58,809 nucleotides of DNA from Halorubrum sp. SD626R (GTDB taxonomy: Archaea > Halobacteriota > Halobacteria > Halobacteriales > Haloferacaceae), in contig NZ_CVRT01000077.1 of assembly GCF_001261915.1 (NCBI RefSeq), forward strand, positions 1-58,809, written 5' to 3'. The notes beneath the pieces were generated by a model. That model was given only the letters and a program-made list of their open reading frames with translations. It was not told the DNA's origin and did not search any database. The position numbers and the translations under genes were made by a program. Positions within the stretch are counted from its first letter, which is position 1. Each line of letters begins with the position of its first letter. Below, in pieces: positions 42,401 to 48,989 of this stretch.

Positions 42401-42735
42401 ACTGGGTGACGACCGTGAACGCATGGCGCGTGCAGGTCCGCGGGGAGTACCCGCGGTTCGCTCTGCGCGCCGACGTCGGCACACCGGGGGAGCCGTTCGA
42501 ATACGTTCGACAGGAGGGCGACGTGACGCTCGACGTCGACGGGAGATCGGTCCGGCTCGGGTCGACGGAGCCGATCCGGTTTGAGACGGGGACCGTCGTC
42601 GTGCTCGCGGTGCCCGCCGGGCCGCCGGGCGTCGGCGACGTCGACGGCGTCCGCGACGAGACCTCGGCCGGGTGGCCGTGTCCGGGAGAGACGGAGACGT
42701 CGGAGGGAGGGGAGGGGAACTGCGACCCGCCGTGA
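39478..42735 (+). CDS. Very large membrane-anchored surface protein (DUF7286-like)
   Basis: 1085 residues, GTG start forming a GTGA overlap with the previous stop. After a basic head (RRASARRRGSGG), one hydrophobic helix lies at about 35-54 (VPFALIGVLLLVTSTAYAAG); the rest of the protein is an acidic, largely soluble domain expected outside the cell, with repeated helical DxD-type segments and a C-terminal piece with two cysteines (WPCPGE and GNCDPP). It is unusually large for this kind of cluster and could be the fibre shaft, an adhesin or the secreted cargo. I recall homologues named DUF7286. A GTG one codon upstream is also possible. Confidence 0.72.
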   Translation: MNVSDRRASARRRGSGGSGERTGRRFTVDERARVPFALIGVLLLVTSTAYAAGIADQGLVGEDRSVERAVERVDADATAALRAAAREAAHDAAREPVTRAPADGAWVEAVREESAFADAFRIRLAVAGADALSAVDAEVGSVTASASLPAVDDRDLAAARDRVRVEPAANGTATRVTFEGVETTATRDGRTVVNRSVDRTVVVAVPTLAAHRRTERFEERLDRGPVEGPGLGRQLTASLYPMTWARGYAQYAGAPVENVLANRHVELSTNAGVVRTQRAVFGTSDPDARGGVARATAKTGLTDLLAPTGLKEGSWTDAVLGAPTPTGSGGAAAGSDAGMDPNGDASEDAAFETETDRTDEETAVRIGHAADVGATRVHGDLDEVIDGSYRVEAEVETATTQVADGGRLSPPSPGGDWHRVDWARSERLTGVSGSDVLRGVPAGVVAPDEPVSFGDASRDVTVERTATATWEREVVERGPNGSVVDRTVHRTTTGDAATDRYRVEIAVTGRHAPRDDAPNRPAATFGAGGTDEATDLRGTPDAARSALDVDTAADVDRLARDAVESGDVDDATVVHGSPSAAERDRVAADVAALAATVREFEIDASMESAAVGEAEPYADLADAVRDRRAGLVDAPATYDGATDRARTAARAAYVDAVVAELEAAAADRETATDGFLDRVNGAFGGPSVGEVIAAREAAKDPGTYTVDGGPGGSVTFSPRGAPGYLPRTAVDGERLAGVEKGSTRPLAVRNINYVTVPYGDLSIGIVDRILGAGDTVRIGTAGRALLLADKALAASDDPGLRDDRNALADRVDESLRAVDRDLSGVLRDRTSLSREARREAIDEAAASYDSAGYRAAAVGDGEYAERIAAEAATAGGLSTAAEASLAAHLRVALRRAAGGDDARVPTGVVEPPTEGARLLLRDRMEKAIEREAASAGEAATREVGERAAEEFGEKWSLKPARSVGAGLPVAPVPGYWVTTVNAWRVQVRGEYPRFALRADVGTPGEPFEYVRQEGDVTLDVDGRSVRLGSTEPIRFETGTVVVLAVPAGPPGVGDVDGVRDETSAGWPCPGETETSEGGEGNCDPP

Positions 42736-42777
42736 GCCGACCGCAGCCGTTTTGGGAGACGGCGACCGAGGGCGACC

Positions 42778-43245
42778 ATGTTTCACGAAGTCGTCGAGGA
42801 CGGGGGGGCGACCGGGAGCGCCGGCGCCGACGGGACCTCCGACGCCGACGAGGTGACCGCGACCGCGCTGCTCGCGGCGTTCGAGGCGCTGGTGAGCGAG
42901 GCGGTGGCCGAGGCCGGCCGCGAGCGCGTCGTCGACGAGACCGACGTCGACGAGGCGGCGATCGAAGCGGCCGCCGAGGGCGACGCCGCGGGGCTCAGCC
43001 TGGTCGACGGGGCGGCGATACTCTCCGTGACCGCCGACCGCGACGCCGACGCGATCCTCGCCGAACTGCGCGACCACCTGCTGATGGGGATGGCGATGGC
43101 GGTGCTCGACGTCGACACCCTCGCGGCGGGGATCGACGCGGACCTCACCGGCCAGGAGGTCCAGCAGGCCCTCGAAGGGCGCGCCGGGATGACGCTGGGA
43201 CAGCTCGCGGAGGTCATGGCGGTCATCGAGCGCCGCAAGCGATGA
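42778..43245 (+). CDS. Small helical protein (DUF5791-like)
   Basis: 155 residues beginning MFHEVVEDGGATGS. It is acidic and helical (VTATALLAAFEALVSEAVAEAG, DAILAELRDHLLMGMAMAVLD, LTGQEVQQALEGRAGMTLGQLAEVMAVIERRKR), with no membrane span or catalytic motif. I recall the conserved haloarchaeal DUF5791. Its stop overlaps the start of the SDR gene (ATGA), so both are translated together. Located just after the pilus-like cluster but with 42 nt spacing, so it may or may not belong to it. Confidence 0.75.
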   Translation: MFHEVVEDGGATGSAGADGTSDADEVTATALLAAFEALVSEAVAEAGRERVVDETDVDEAAIEAAAEGDAAGLSLVDGAAILSVTADRDADAILAELRDHLLMGMAMAVLDVDTLAAGIDADLTGQEVQQALEGRAGMTLGQLAEVMAVIERRKR

Positions 43246-44162
43246 GGGTCGTCGTCGTCGGCTGCGGCTACGTCGGCCTCGAACTCGCGGCGCAGCTCGC
43301 GGAGCGCGGTCACGCGGTGACGGGCGTGCGCCGGTCGGACGCCGGCCTCGACGCCATCGAGGAGGTCGGAAGACAGACTGACGGCGGCGGCGCGGTCGAC
43401 GCGGTGCGCGCGGACGCGACCGACCCCGCGTCGCTCGACGCGCTGCCCGACGCTGACGCCGTCGTCTTCGCGGCCAGTTCGGGGGGCCGCGGGGCCGACG
43501 CGGCCCGCGAGGTGTACGTCGACGGCCTCCGGAACGTGATTGAGGCGTACGCCGAGCGGCCGTCGTCGCCGGACCGGCTCGTCTACACCTCCTCGACGGG
43601 CGTGTACGGCGACCACGACGGGGGGTGGGTGGACGAGGAGACGCCGATCGATCCGACCACGGAGAAGACGCGGGTCCTCGCGGAGGCGGAGCGGATCGCG
43701 CTGGAGACGGCCAGCGACGCCGGGATCGACGGGACCGTCGCCCGGTTCGCGGGGCTGTACGGACCGGACCGGTATCGACTCGAACGGTACGTCGAGGGCC
43801 CTGTCACCGCGGGGTACCTCAATATGGTGCACCGGAACGACGCCGCGGGGGCGGTCCGGTACCTGCTGGAGACCGACAGCGCGCGCGGCGAGCCCGTCGT
43901 GGTCATCGACGACGAGCCGGTCGACAAACACGCGTTCGCCGACTGGCTCGCGGACGAGTGCGGCGTGTCGCGACCGGAGAAGCGATCGAAGGCCGAACGG
44001 ATCGCGGCCGGCGACCTGTCCGCGGCCGCCGAGCGGCGGGTCCGCACGAGCAAGCGCTGTTCGAACGACCGGCTTCGCGCGCTCGGCTACGAGTTCGCCT
44101 ATCCGACCTTCCGCGAGGGGTACCGCGACGCAGTACGGTCGTTTCGGGCGGCCGGGGGGTGA
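43242..44162 (+). CDS. NAD(P)-dependent epimerase/dehydratase-like SDR protein
   Basis: 306 residues. The Rossmann glycine motif is MRVVVVGCGYVGLELAAQL; DADAVVFAASSGG, VYTSSTGVYG and the RFAGLYGPDRYRLE segment are typical of atypical/extended SDRs related to sugar-nucleotide epimerases. The usual YxxxK catalytic pair is not clear (the VYGDHDGG ... EKTRVLAEAERI region has no Tyr three before Lys), so it may be a divergent or non-catalytic member. Substrate unknown. It is coupled to the DUF5791-like gene by a four-base overlap. Confidence 0.82.
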   Translation: MRVVVVGCGYVGLELAAQLAERGHAVTGVRRSDAGLDAIEEVGRQTDGGGAVDAVRADATDPASLDALPDADAVVFAASSGGRGADAAREVYVDGLRNVIEAYAERPSSPDRLVYTSSTGVYGDHDGGWVDEETPIDPTTEKTRVLAEAERIALETASDAGIDGTVARFAGLYGPDRYRLERYVEGPVTAGYLNMVHRNDAAGAVRYLLETDSARGEPVVVIDDEPVDKHAFADWLADECGVSRPEKRSKAERIAAGDLSAAAERRVRTSKRCSNDRLRALGYEFAYPTFREGYRDAVRSFRAAGG

Positions 44163-44243
44163 GTTCGGCTCGCGGTCCCGTCCCCGTCAGTCGGTCGGAA
44201 CAGTAACGAACCTTCATGTGCCGGGAGGGAGTTCCGAAGACAC

Positions 44244-45419
44244 ATGTGGAGTCAGATCGCGGCCGACGAGCGCCTCTCGCAGGCGGAGGCGTTCGTGCGG
44301 GAAAACCCGGAGCTGACGGCGGTCGCCGTCGCCGTCGCGCTCGTCGCGATCGCCGGCGGATACCTCCTGTTTCGCGACCGCTGGACGGCCGGAGTGCGGT
44401 TCCGGCGCCTGCTCGCCGAACAGGAGGAGATCGCGGTGCTGATGCACCCGAACCCCGACCCGGACGCGATGTCGGCCGCCCTCGGCGTCGCGTCGCTCGC
44501 GTCGCAGGTCGGCGTCGACGCGACGGTGCAGTACCCCGGCCAGATCCGCCATCAGGAGAACCGCGCGTTCCGGACGGTGCTCGATCTGGACCTGGAACCG
44601 ATCGAGCACGTAAGCGACCTCGCCGCGGAGTCAGTCGTGTTAGTCGATCACAACGAGCCGCGTGGGTTCGCCGGAGCCGACGGCGTGCTCCCGGCGGCGG
44701 TCGTCGACCACCACCCCGGCGACGGCGCCGGAGAGCTGTTCACCGACGTCCGCACCGACTACGGCGCGACCGCGTCCGTCGTCGCCGAGTACTTCAAGGA
44801 GAACGACGCGATCCCGGTCCCGCCGGACAAGCACGCGAGCGAGACCGACAGCGACCTCACGCTTCCGACGGACACCGCGACCGGGCTGCTGTACGGTATC
44901 CTCGCCGACACGAAACACCTCACGGTGGGCGCGAGCGAGCCGGACTTCGCGGCCGCCGCGTACGTGTACCCCGGTGTCGATCAGGACCGCCTCGACCGGA
45001 TCGCCAACCCCGCGGTCGACGCGGAGGTGCTGGAGGTGAAGGCCCGGGCCATCGCCGGGCGCCGCATCGAGGGGTCGTTCGCGGTGGCCGACGTCGGCGG
45101 GGTGAACAACGTGGACGCGATCCCGCAGGCGGCGGACGAGCTGATCCAGCTCGAAGGGGTCAGCGCGGTCGTGGTGATCGGCGAGCGAGACGGGACGATC
45201 CACCTCTCCGGACGCTCCCGCGACGATCGGGTCCACATGGGCAACGCGATCGAGTCGGTGCTCGACGACGTCGAGAACGGCGACGGTGGCGGTCACTCCC
45301 GGATGGGCGGCGGGACGGTCGCGCCGCGGATCGACCCGACCGGCGGCGACGACCCGGAGACGGTCGACCGAGACGATCTCGCGGACGCGCTGTTCCGAGC
45401 GATGGCCGGAGACGTCTGA
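44244..45419 (+). CDS. Membrane-anchored DHH-DHHA1 phosphodiesterase
   Basis: 391 residues. One transmembrane helix lies at about 24-43 (LTAVAVAVALVAIAGGYLLF). The DHH domain has HPNPDPDAMSAA (about 72-83), VLVDHNEPRGF and VVDHHPGDGAG; the C-terminal DHHA1 domain ends with GGGHSRMGGGT. This architecture resembles the catalytic part of bacterial GdpP, a c-di-AMP phosphodiesterase, and of nanoRNase/PAP phosphatases; which substrate applies cannot be told. c-di-AMP is made in haloarchaea, making that inference attractive. It should be tethered at the inner face of the plasma membrane. Confidence 0.85.
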   Translation: MWSQIAADERLSQAEAFVRENPELTAVAVAVALVAIAGGYLLFRDRWTAGVRFRRLLAEQEEIAVLMHPNPDPDAMSAALGVASLASQVGVDATVQYPGQIRHQENRAFRTVLDLDLEPIEHVSDLAAESVVLVDHNEPRGFAGADGVLPAAVVDHHPGDGAGELFTDVRTDYGATASVVAEYFKENDAIPVPPDKHASETDSDLTLPTDTATGLLYGILADTKHLTVGASEPDFAAAAYVYPGVDQDRLDRIANPAVDAEVLEVKARAIAGRRIEGSFAVADVGGVNNVDAIPQAADELIQLEGVSAVVVIGERDGTIHLSGRSRDDRVHMGNAIESVLDDVENGDGGGHSRMGGGTVAPRIDPTGGDDPETVDRDDLADALFRAMAGDV

Positions 45420-45509
45420 CCGCCGGTCTGCGGGCTCAGAGGTCGACATCGACGGGCGGCCGCAGGGACCGGCGCCAGCTTTTACCCGCCGAGCCGCGGA
45501 GCGTACGGT

Positions 45510-45638
45510 ATGAACGCGGACATCGCCGACGGCGGGTGGCGCGTGCTCGCCGGCGTCGGCGCCGGGTACGCGCTCGCGACCGGACTGATATTCCTCCTGC
45601 TGTTCGTGGTCCCGTATCTGATCGTGCGAGCGTTGTAA
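45510..45638 (+). CDS. Membrane microprotein, 42 aa
   Basis: 42 residues, MNADIADGGWRVLAGVGAGYA followed by a hydrophobic stretch ALATGLIFLLLFVVPYLIV, probably one or two membrane helices, ending in a TAA. It is bracketed by the DHH gene and the 3' end of PAN. Codons are mostly genome-typical, and the ATG lies near the right distance from TTTTACCC at about 45480-45487, supporting a real leaderless gene. Function unknown. Confidence 0.5.
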   Translation: MNADIADGGWRVLAGVGAGYALATGLIFLLLFVVPYLIVRAL

Positions 45639-45669
45639 CGGCCGAAAAGCGAGGATGAGCGCCGTCGGT

Positions 45670-46887
45670 TCAGGCGAACGCGAGCGAGTCGTCGGCGCCG
45701 CCGTCGTCGTCCTGCTGGAGCTTCTCGTGGGCCTCGAGGAAGTCGTCGAGCGTGACCTCGGTGCGGTCGTCGCGGATCGCGAACATCCCGGCCTCGGTAC
45801 AGATGGCCTTGATGTCGGCACCGGACGCGTCCGGGGTCATCTCGGCGAGCTCGTCGAAGTCGATGTCGCTCGCGAGGTTCATCTTCCGGGTGTGAATCTG
45901 GAAGATGATCTCGCGGCCGTCGGTGTTCGGCTTGGGGACCTCGATGAGGCGGTCGAACCGGCCCGGCCGGAGGATGGCGGGGTCGAGCATGTCGAAGCGG
46001 TTCGTCGCGGCGATGATCCGCACCTCGCCGCGCTCGTCGAAGCCGTCCATCTCGGAGAGCAGCTGCATCATCGTGCGCTGGACCTCGGCGTCGCCCGACG
46101 TCTTCGAGTCCGTCCGCTTCGAGGCGATCGCGTCGATCTCGTCGATGAAGAGGACGGCGGGCTGGTTCTCGCGGGCGACCTCGAAGAGGTCGCGGACGAG
46201 CTTCGCGCCCTCGCCGATGAACTTGTGGACGAGCTCGGAGCCGGCCATCTTGATGAACGTCGCGTCCGTCTCGTTGGCGACGGCCTTCGCGAGCATCGTC
46301 TTCCCGGTCCCCGGCGGGCCGTACAGCAGGACGCCGCTCGGGGGCTGGATCCCCACGTCCTCGAACATGTCCGGGTGTTCGAGGGGCATCTCGACGGTCT
46401 CGCGCACCTCCTGCATCTGGTCTTCGAGCCCGCCGATGTCGGCGTAGGTGACGTCGGGTGAGTGCTCAACCTGCATCACGCGAGCGCGCACGTCGGTCTC
46501 CTTCTCCAGCTTCTTGACGACGGACAGCGAGTTGTTGACCGCGACCCGGTCGTCCGGGTCGAGCTTCTCGCGCATCTCCTCCGTGATCTCCGTCAGCGCC
46601 TCCTGGTTGTTGCCGTGCTGCTTGATCACGGCGCCGTCGGGCGTGATCTCTTGAACCGTCGCCACGAACAGCGGGGACTGCTTCAGCTTCTTGTTCTCGT
46701 GGGTGAGCCGTTCGAGCTTCTGCTGGTACTTGTTGTTCTCCGCGTTCGCGTCGAGGAGCTTGTCGCGCATCTCCTCGTTCTGCGACTCCAGCACGTCGAG
46801 CTCCTCTTGGAGGGACTCGATCTTCTCCTGTCTCGACGCTGCCCCCTCGTCGTAGGGCATCTCGACGTCGTCGACGGTGTCAGTCAT
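45670..46887 (-). CDS. pan: Proteasome-activating nucleotidase (PAN)
   Basis: 405 residues, AAA+ unfoldase feeding the 20S proteasome. The N-terminal coiled coil (about 20-70, KIESLQEELDVLESQNEEMRDKL) is followed by the OB domain (SPLFVATVQEITPDGAVIKQH), then the ATPase with Walker A GPPGTGKTMLAKA (about 190), Walker B LFIDEIDAI, and the second region of homology ATNRFDMLDPAILRPGRFDR. The C-terminus is SLAFA, so the HbYX docking motif has Phe in place of Tyr. It is monocistronic, convergent with the DHH/microprotein genes, with a minus-strand TATA-like sequence near 46910-46920. Confidence 0.95.
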   Translation of the reverse strand: MTDTVDDVEMPYDEGAASRQEKIESLQEELDVLESQNEEMRDKLLDANAENNKYQQKLERLTHENKKLKQSPLFVATVQEITPDGAVIKQHGNNQEALTEITEEMREKLDPDDRVAVNNSLSVVKKLEKETDVRARVMQVEHSPDVTYADIGGLEDQMQEVRETVEMPLEHPDMFEDVGIQPPSGVLLYGPPGTGKTMLAKAVANETDATFIKMAGSELVHKFIGEGAKLVRDLFEVARENQPAVLFIDEIDAIASKRTDSKTSGDAEVQRTMMQLLSEMDGFDERGEVRIIAATNRFDMLDPAILRPGRFDRLIEVPKPNTDGREIIFQIHTRKMNLASDIDFDELAEMTPDASGADIKAICTEAGMFAIRDDRTEVTLDDFLEAHEKLQQDDDGGADDSLAFA

Positions 46888-46989
46888 TGTCCGTAATAAG
46901 GCGTCTCGCGCGTAAGAGGTTTCGGGTGGGGGAGAGTCGGACGGGAAGAATCCGAAAATAAATGCCCTATGGTAATTAAACAGGATAGT

Positions 46990-46997
46990 AAATATTA
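46990..46997 (+). promoter_or_regulatory. TATA-like element, small wHTH regulator
   Basis: AAATATTA in a markedly AT-rich patch (46955-47000) between PAN and the regulator gene; other flanking AT stretches could be an autoregulatory operator, but no clear repeat is seen. Confidence 0.45.
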
Positions 46998-47027
46998 TCT
47001 AACGGCATGAGATATGGGAAGGTACGC

Positions 47028-47291
47028 ATGAGCACCACCGACGCCGTCACCGCCGACGAGGACGTCACGGACCGCTGGACCGCCGTCCGCGATCTGCCCC
47101 CGAGCGCGAAGCTCGTGGCGAAGGTCCTCGACTACAACGACACGCTGACGCAGAGCGAGCTCGCCGAGGAGACGCTGCTGCCGCCTCGGACCGTCAGGTA
47201 CGCGCTCTCGCGGCTGGAGGAGGAGGACGTGGTCGACTCGCGGTTCTCCTTCACCGACGCCCGGAAGCGGCTGTACACGCTCGCGGTGTAG
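47028..47291 (+). CDS. Small winged-helix transcription regulator (MarR-like)
   Basis: 87 residues. The wHTH domain occupies most of it: LPPSAKLVAKVLDYNDTLTQ, SELAEETLLPPRTVRYALSRLEEE (recognition helix) and VVDSRFSFTDARKRLYTLAV (wing). It is a compact MarR/ArsR-type repressor widespread in haloarchaea; ligand unknown. An upstream ATG at 47007 would add seven residues, but the AT-rich TATA-like AAATATTA (46990-46997) is placed about right for transcription close to 47021-47028, favouring the second ATG. Divergent from PAN. Confidence 0.82.
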   Translation: MSTTDAVTADEDVTDRWTAVRDLPPSAKLVAKVLDYNDTLTQSELAEETLLPPRTVRYALSRLEEEDVVDSRFSFTDARKRLYTLAV

Positions 47292-47376
47292 ACCGACGAG
47301 GGGGGACGCGACCCGCGCTGCCGCGACCGACGGCGGAGAGCCCACATCTTATGCCCGATACCGACGCAGGGACGCC

Positions 47377-47652
47377 GTGGTCTCGACAACCGCCGTCAAG
47401 CGGGCGCTGGCCGCGCTGGCGACGCGCACCGACACCGCGACCCGGCCGTACACCGCCGTGATCGACGAGGCCGAGGCCGCGCGGACCGACCTGCGGCGGG
47501 CCGCCGCGTTCGTCGGTTCGGTCGGGCTCGGTCGACTTGAGGAGGCGGTCGCGGCCGCCGAGCGCGACGGCGACGCGGCCGCGGCCGAACGCGGTCGCGC
47601 GGCCCTCGCCGCCTACCGGGCGTTCCGCGAGGCGGCGGCCGGCGGGGACTGA
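47377..47652 (+). CDS. Small helical haloarchaeal protein, unknown
   Basis: 91 residues with a GTG start. It is predicted to be all-helical and Ala-rich (VKRALAALATRTDTATRPYTAV, EAARTDLRRAAAFVGSVGLGRLEEAVAAAE, RGRAALAAYRAFREAAAGGD). No motif or membrane helix recognised. It lies 74 nt before mre11 and may be co-transcribed with the mre11-rad50 pair; GTG was chosen because no in-frame ATG precedes the conserved-looking start. Moderately sure that it is real, since codon use and acidity are typical. Confidence 0.6.
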   Translation: MVSTTAVKRALAALATRTDTATRPYTAVIDEAEAARTDLRRAAAFVGSVGLGRLEEAVAAAERDGDAAAAERGRAALAAYRAFREAAAGGD

Positions 47653-47726
47653 ACGAAGCGGGCCGCCGACCACTTCCGCTCCGGCCCCGGAACCCCTAAA
47701 CCCGACACCGGCTAACACCCGGGCAG

Positions 47727-48989
47727 ATGACGCGGGTGATCCACACCGGCGACACCCACATCGGGTACGCGCAGTACCACTCGCCGGTCCGACGCCAGGA
47801 CTTCCTCGACGCCTTCGACGCCGTGATCGACGACGCGATCGACGGCGACGTCGACGCCGTCGTCCACGCGGGCGACCTCTTCCACGACCGGCGGCCCGAG
47901 CTCGCGGACCTGATGGGGACGATATCGATCCTCCGCCGGCTCGACGACGCCGGGATCCCCTTCCTCGCGGTCGTCGGGAACCACGAGTCGACGCGGGGCG
48001 GTCAGTGGCTCGACCTGTTCGAGCGGCTGGGGCTCGCGACCCGACTCGGGAGCGAGCCGACCGTCGTCGGCGACACCGCCTTCTACGGGCTCGACCACGT
48101 CCCCGTCTCCCGCCGCGACGACCTCGACTACGCGTTCGCGGCCCACGACGCGGAGTACGCCGCCCTCGTCGCGCACGGCCTCTTCGAGCCGTTCGGCTAC
48201 GCCGACTGGGACACCGAGGAGGTCCTCGCGGAGAGCACCGTCGACTTCGACGCGATGCTCCTCGGCGACAACCACACGCCCGACGTCGCCGAGGTCGCCG
48301 ATACGTGGGTCACGTATCCGGGGTCGACCGAGCGCGCGAGCGCGAGCGAACGCGAAGGGCGCGGCTACAACCTCGTCACGTTCGACGCCGACGCCGCCGG
48401 CGGCGACGACCGCGTGGAGATCCGCCGGCGCGCGCTCGACACGCGCCCGTTCGTCTTCGTCGAGGTCGAGCTCCGGGAGGGCGAGGGCGCGCCGCGGGTG
48501 CGCGAGAAGGTCCGCCAGCACGGCCTCGACGACGCCGTCGTGCTCGTGAGCGTGACCGGCGAGGGCGACCCCGTTACCCCGGCCGCGATCGAGGAGTTCG
48601 CGACGGAGGAGGGCGCGCTCATCGCCCGGGTCACCGACCGCCGCGAGGTCGAGACCGACGCCGAGGTCGACGTGAGCTTCGCCGACCCCGAGGACGCCGT
48701 CCGCGAGCGGGTCGACGAGATGGCGCTCTCCGAGGCCGCCCGCGACGTCGACGAGGCGGTCCGCGCCGAGACGCTCCCCGACAGCAACGTCAGGGAGACG
48801 GTGAAGGGGCGGGTCGAGGAGCGGATCGACGACCTCGACGCGTTCGCCGGCGGCGAGCCGGACAGTGACGACGAGGGAGACGCCGACACCGCCGAGAGCG
48901 ACGAGGCGGATGTCGGCGACCACGGCGGGGAAACGGCCGAGGAGACGCCCGGAACCGACGGTCAGGTCTCCATGGAGGACTACCTGTGA
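47727..48989 (+). CDS. mre11: DNA double-strand break repair nuclease Mre11
   Basis: 420 residues. The calcineurin-like phosphoesterase motifs are all present: HTGDTHIGYAQYHS (I), HAGDLFHDRRPE (II), VVGNHEST (III), and later AHGLFEPFG and LLGDNHTPD (IV-V), which together bind two Mn2+ ions. The C-terminal capping region ends with a disordered acidic tail. With Rad50 it processes DNA ends. The stop overlaps the Rad50 GTG start by four bases (GTGA), so the complex is made from one transcript. Confidence 0.95.
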   Translation: MTRVIHTGDTHIGYAQYHSPVRRQDFLDAFDAVIDDAIDGDVDAVVHAGDLFHDRRPELADLMGTISILRRLDDAGIPFLAVVGNHESTRGGQWLDLFERLGLATRLGSEPTVVGDTAFYGLDHVPVSRRDDLDYAFAAHDAEYAALVAHGLFEPFGYADWDTEEVLAESTVDFDAMLLGDNHTPDVAEVADTWVTYPGSTERASASEREGRGYNLVTFDADAAGGDDRVEIRRRALDTRPFVFVEVELREGEGAPRVREKVRQHGLDDAVVLVSVTGEGDPVTPAAIEEFATEEGALIARVTDRREVETDAEVDVSFADPEDAVRERVDEMALSEAARDVDEAVRAETLPDSNVRETVKGRVEERIDDLDAFAGGEPDSDDEGDADTAESDEADVGDHGGETAEETPGTDGQVSMEDYL

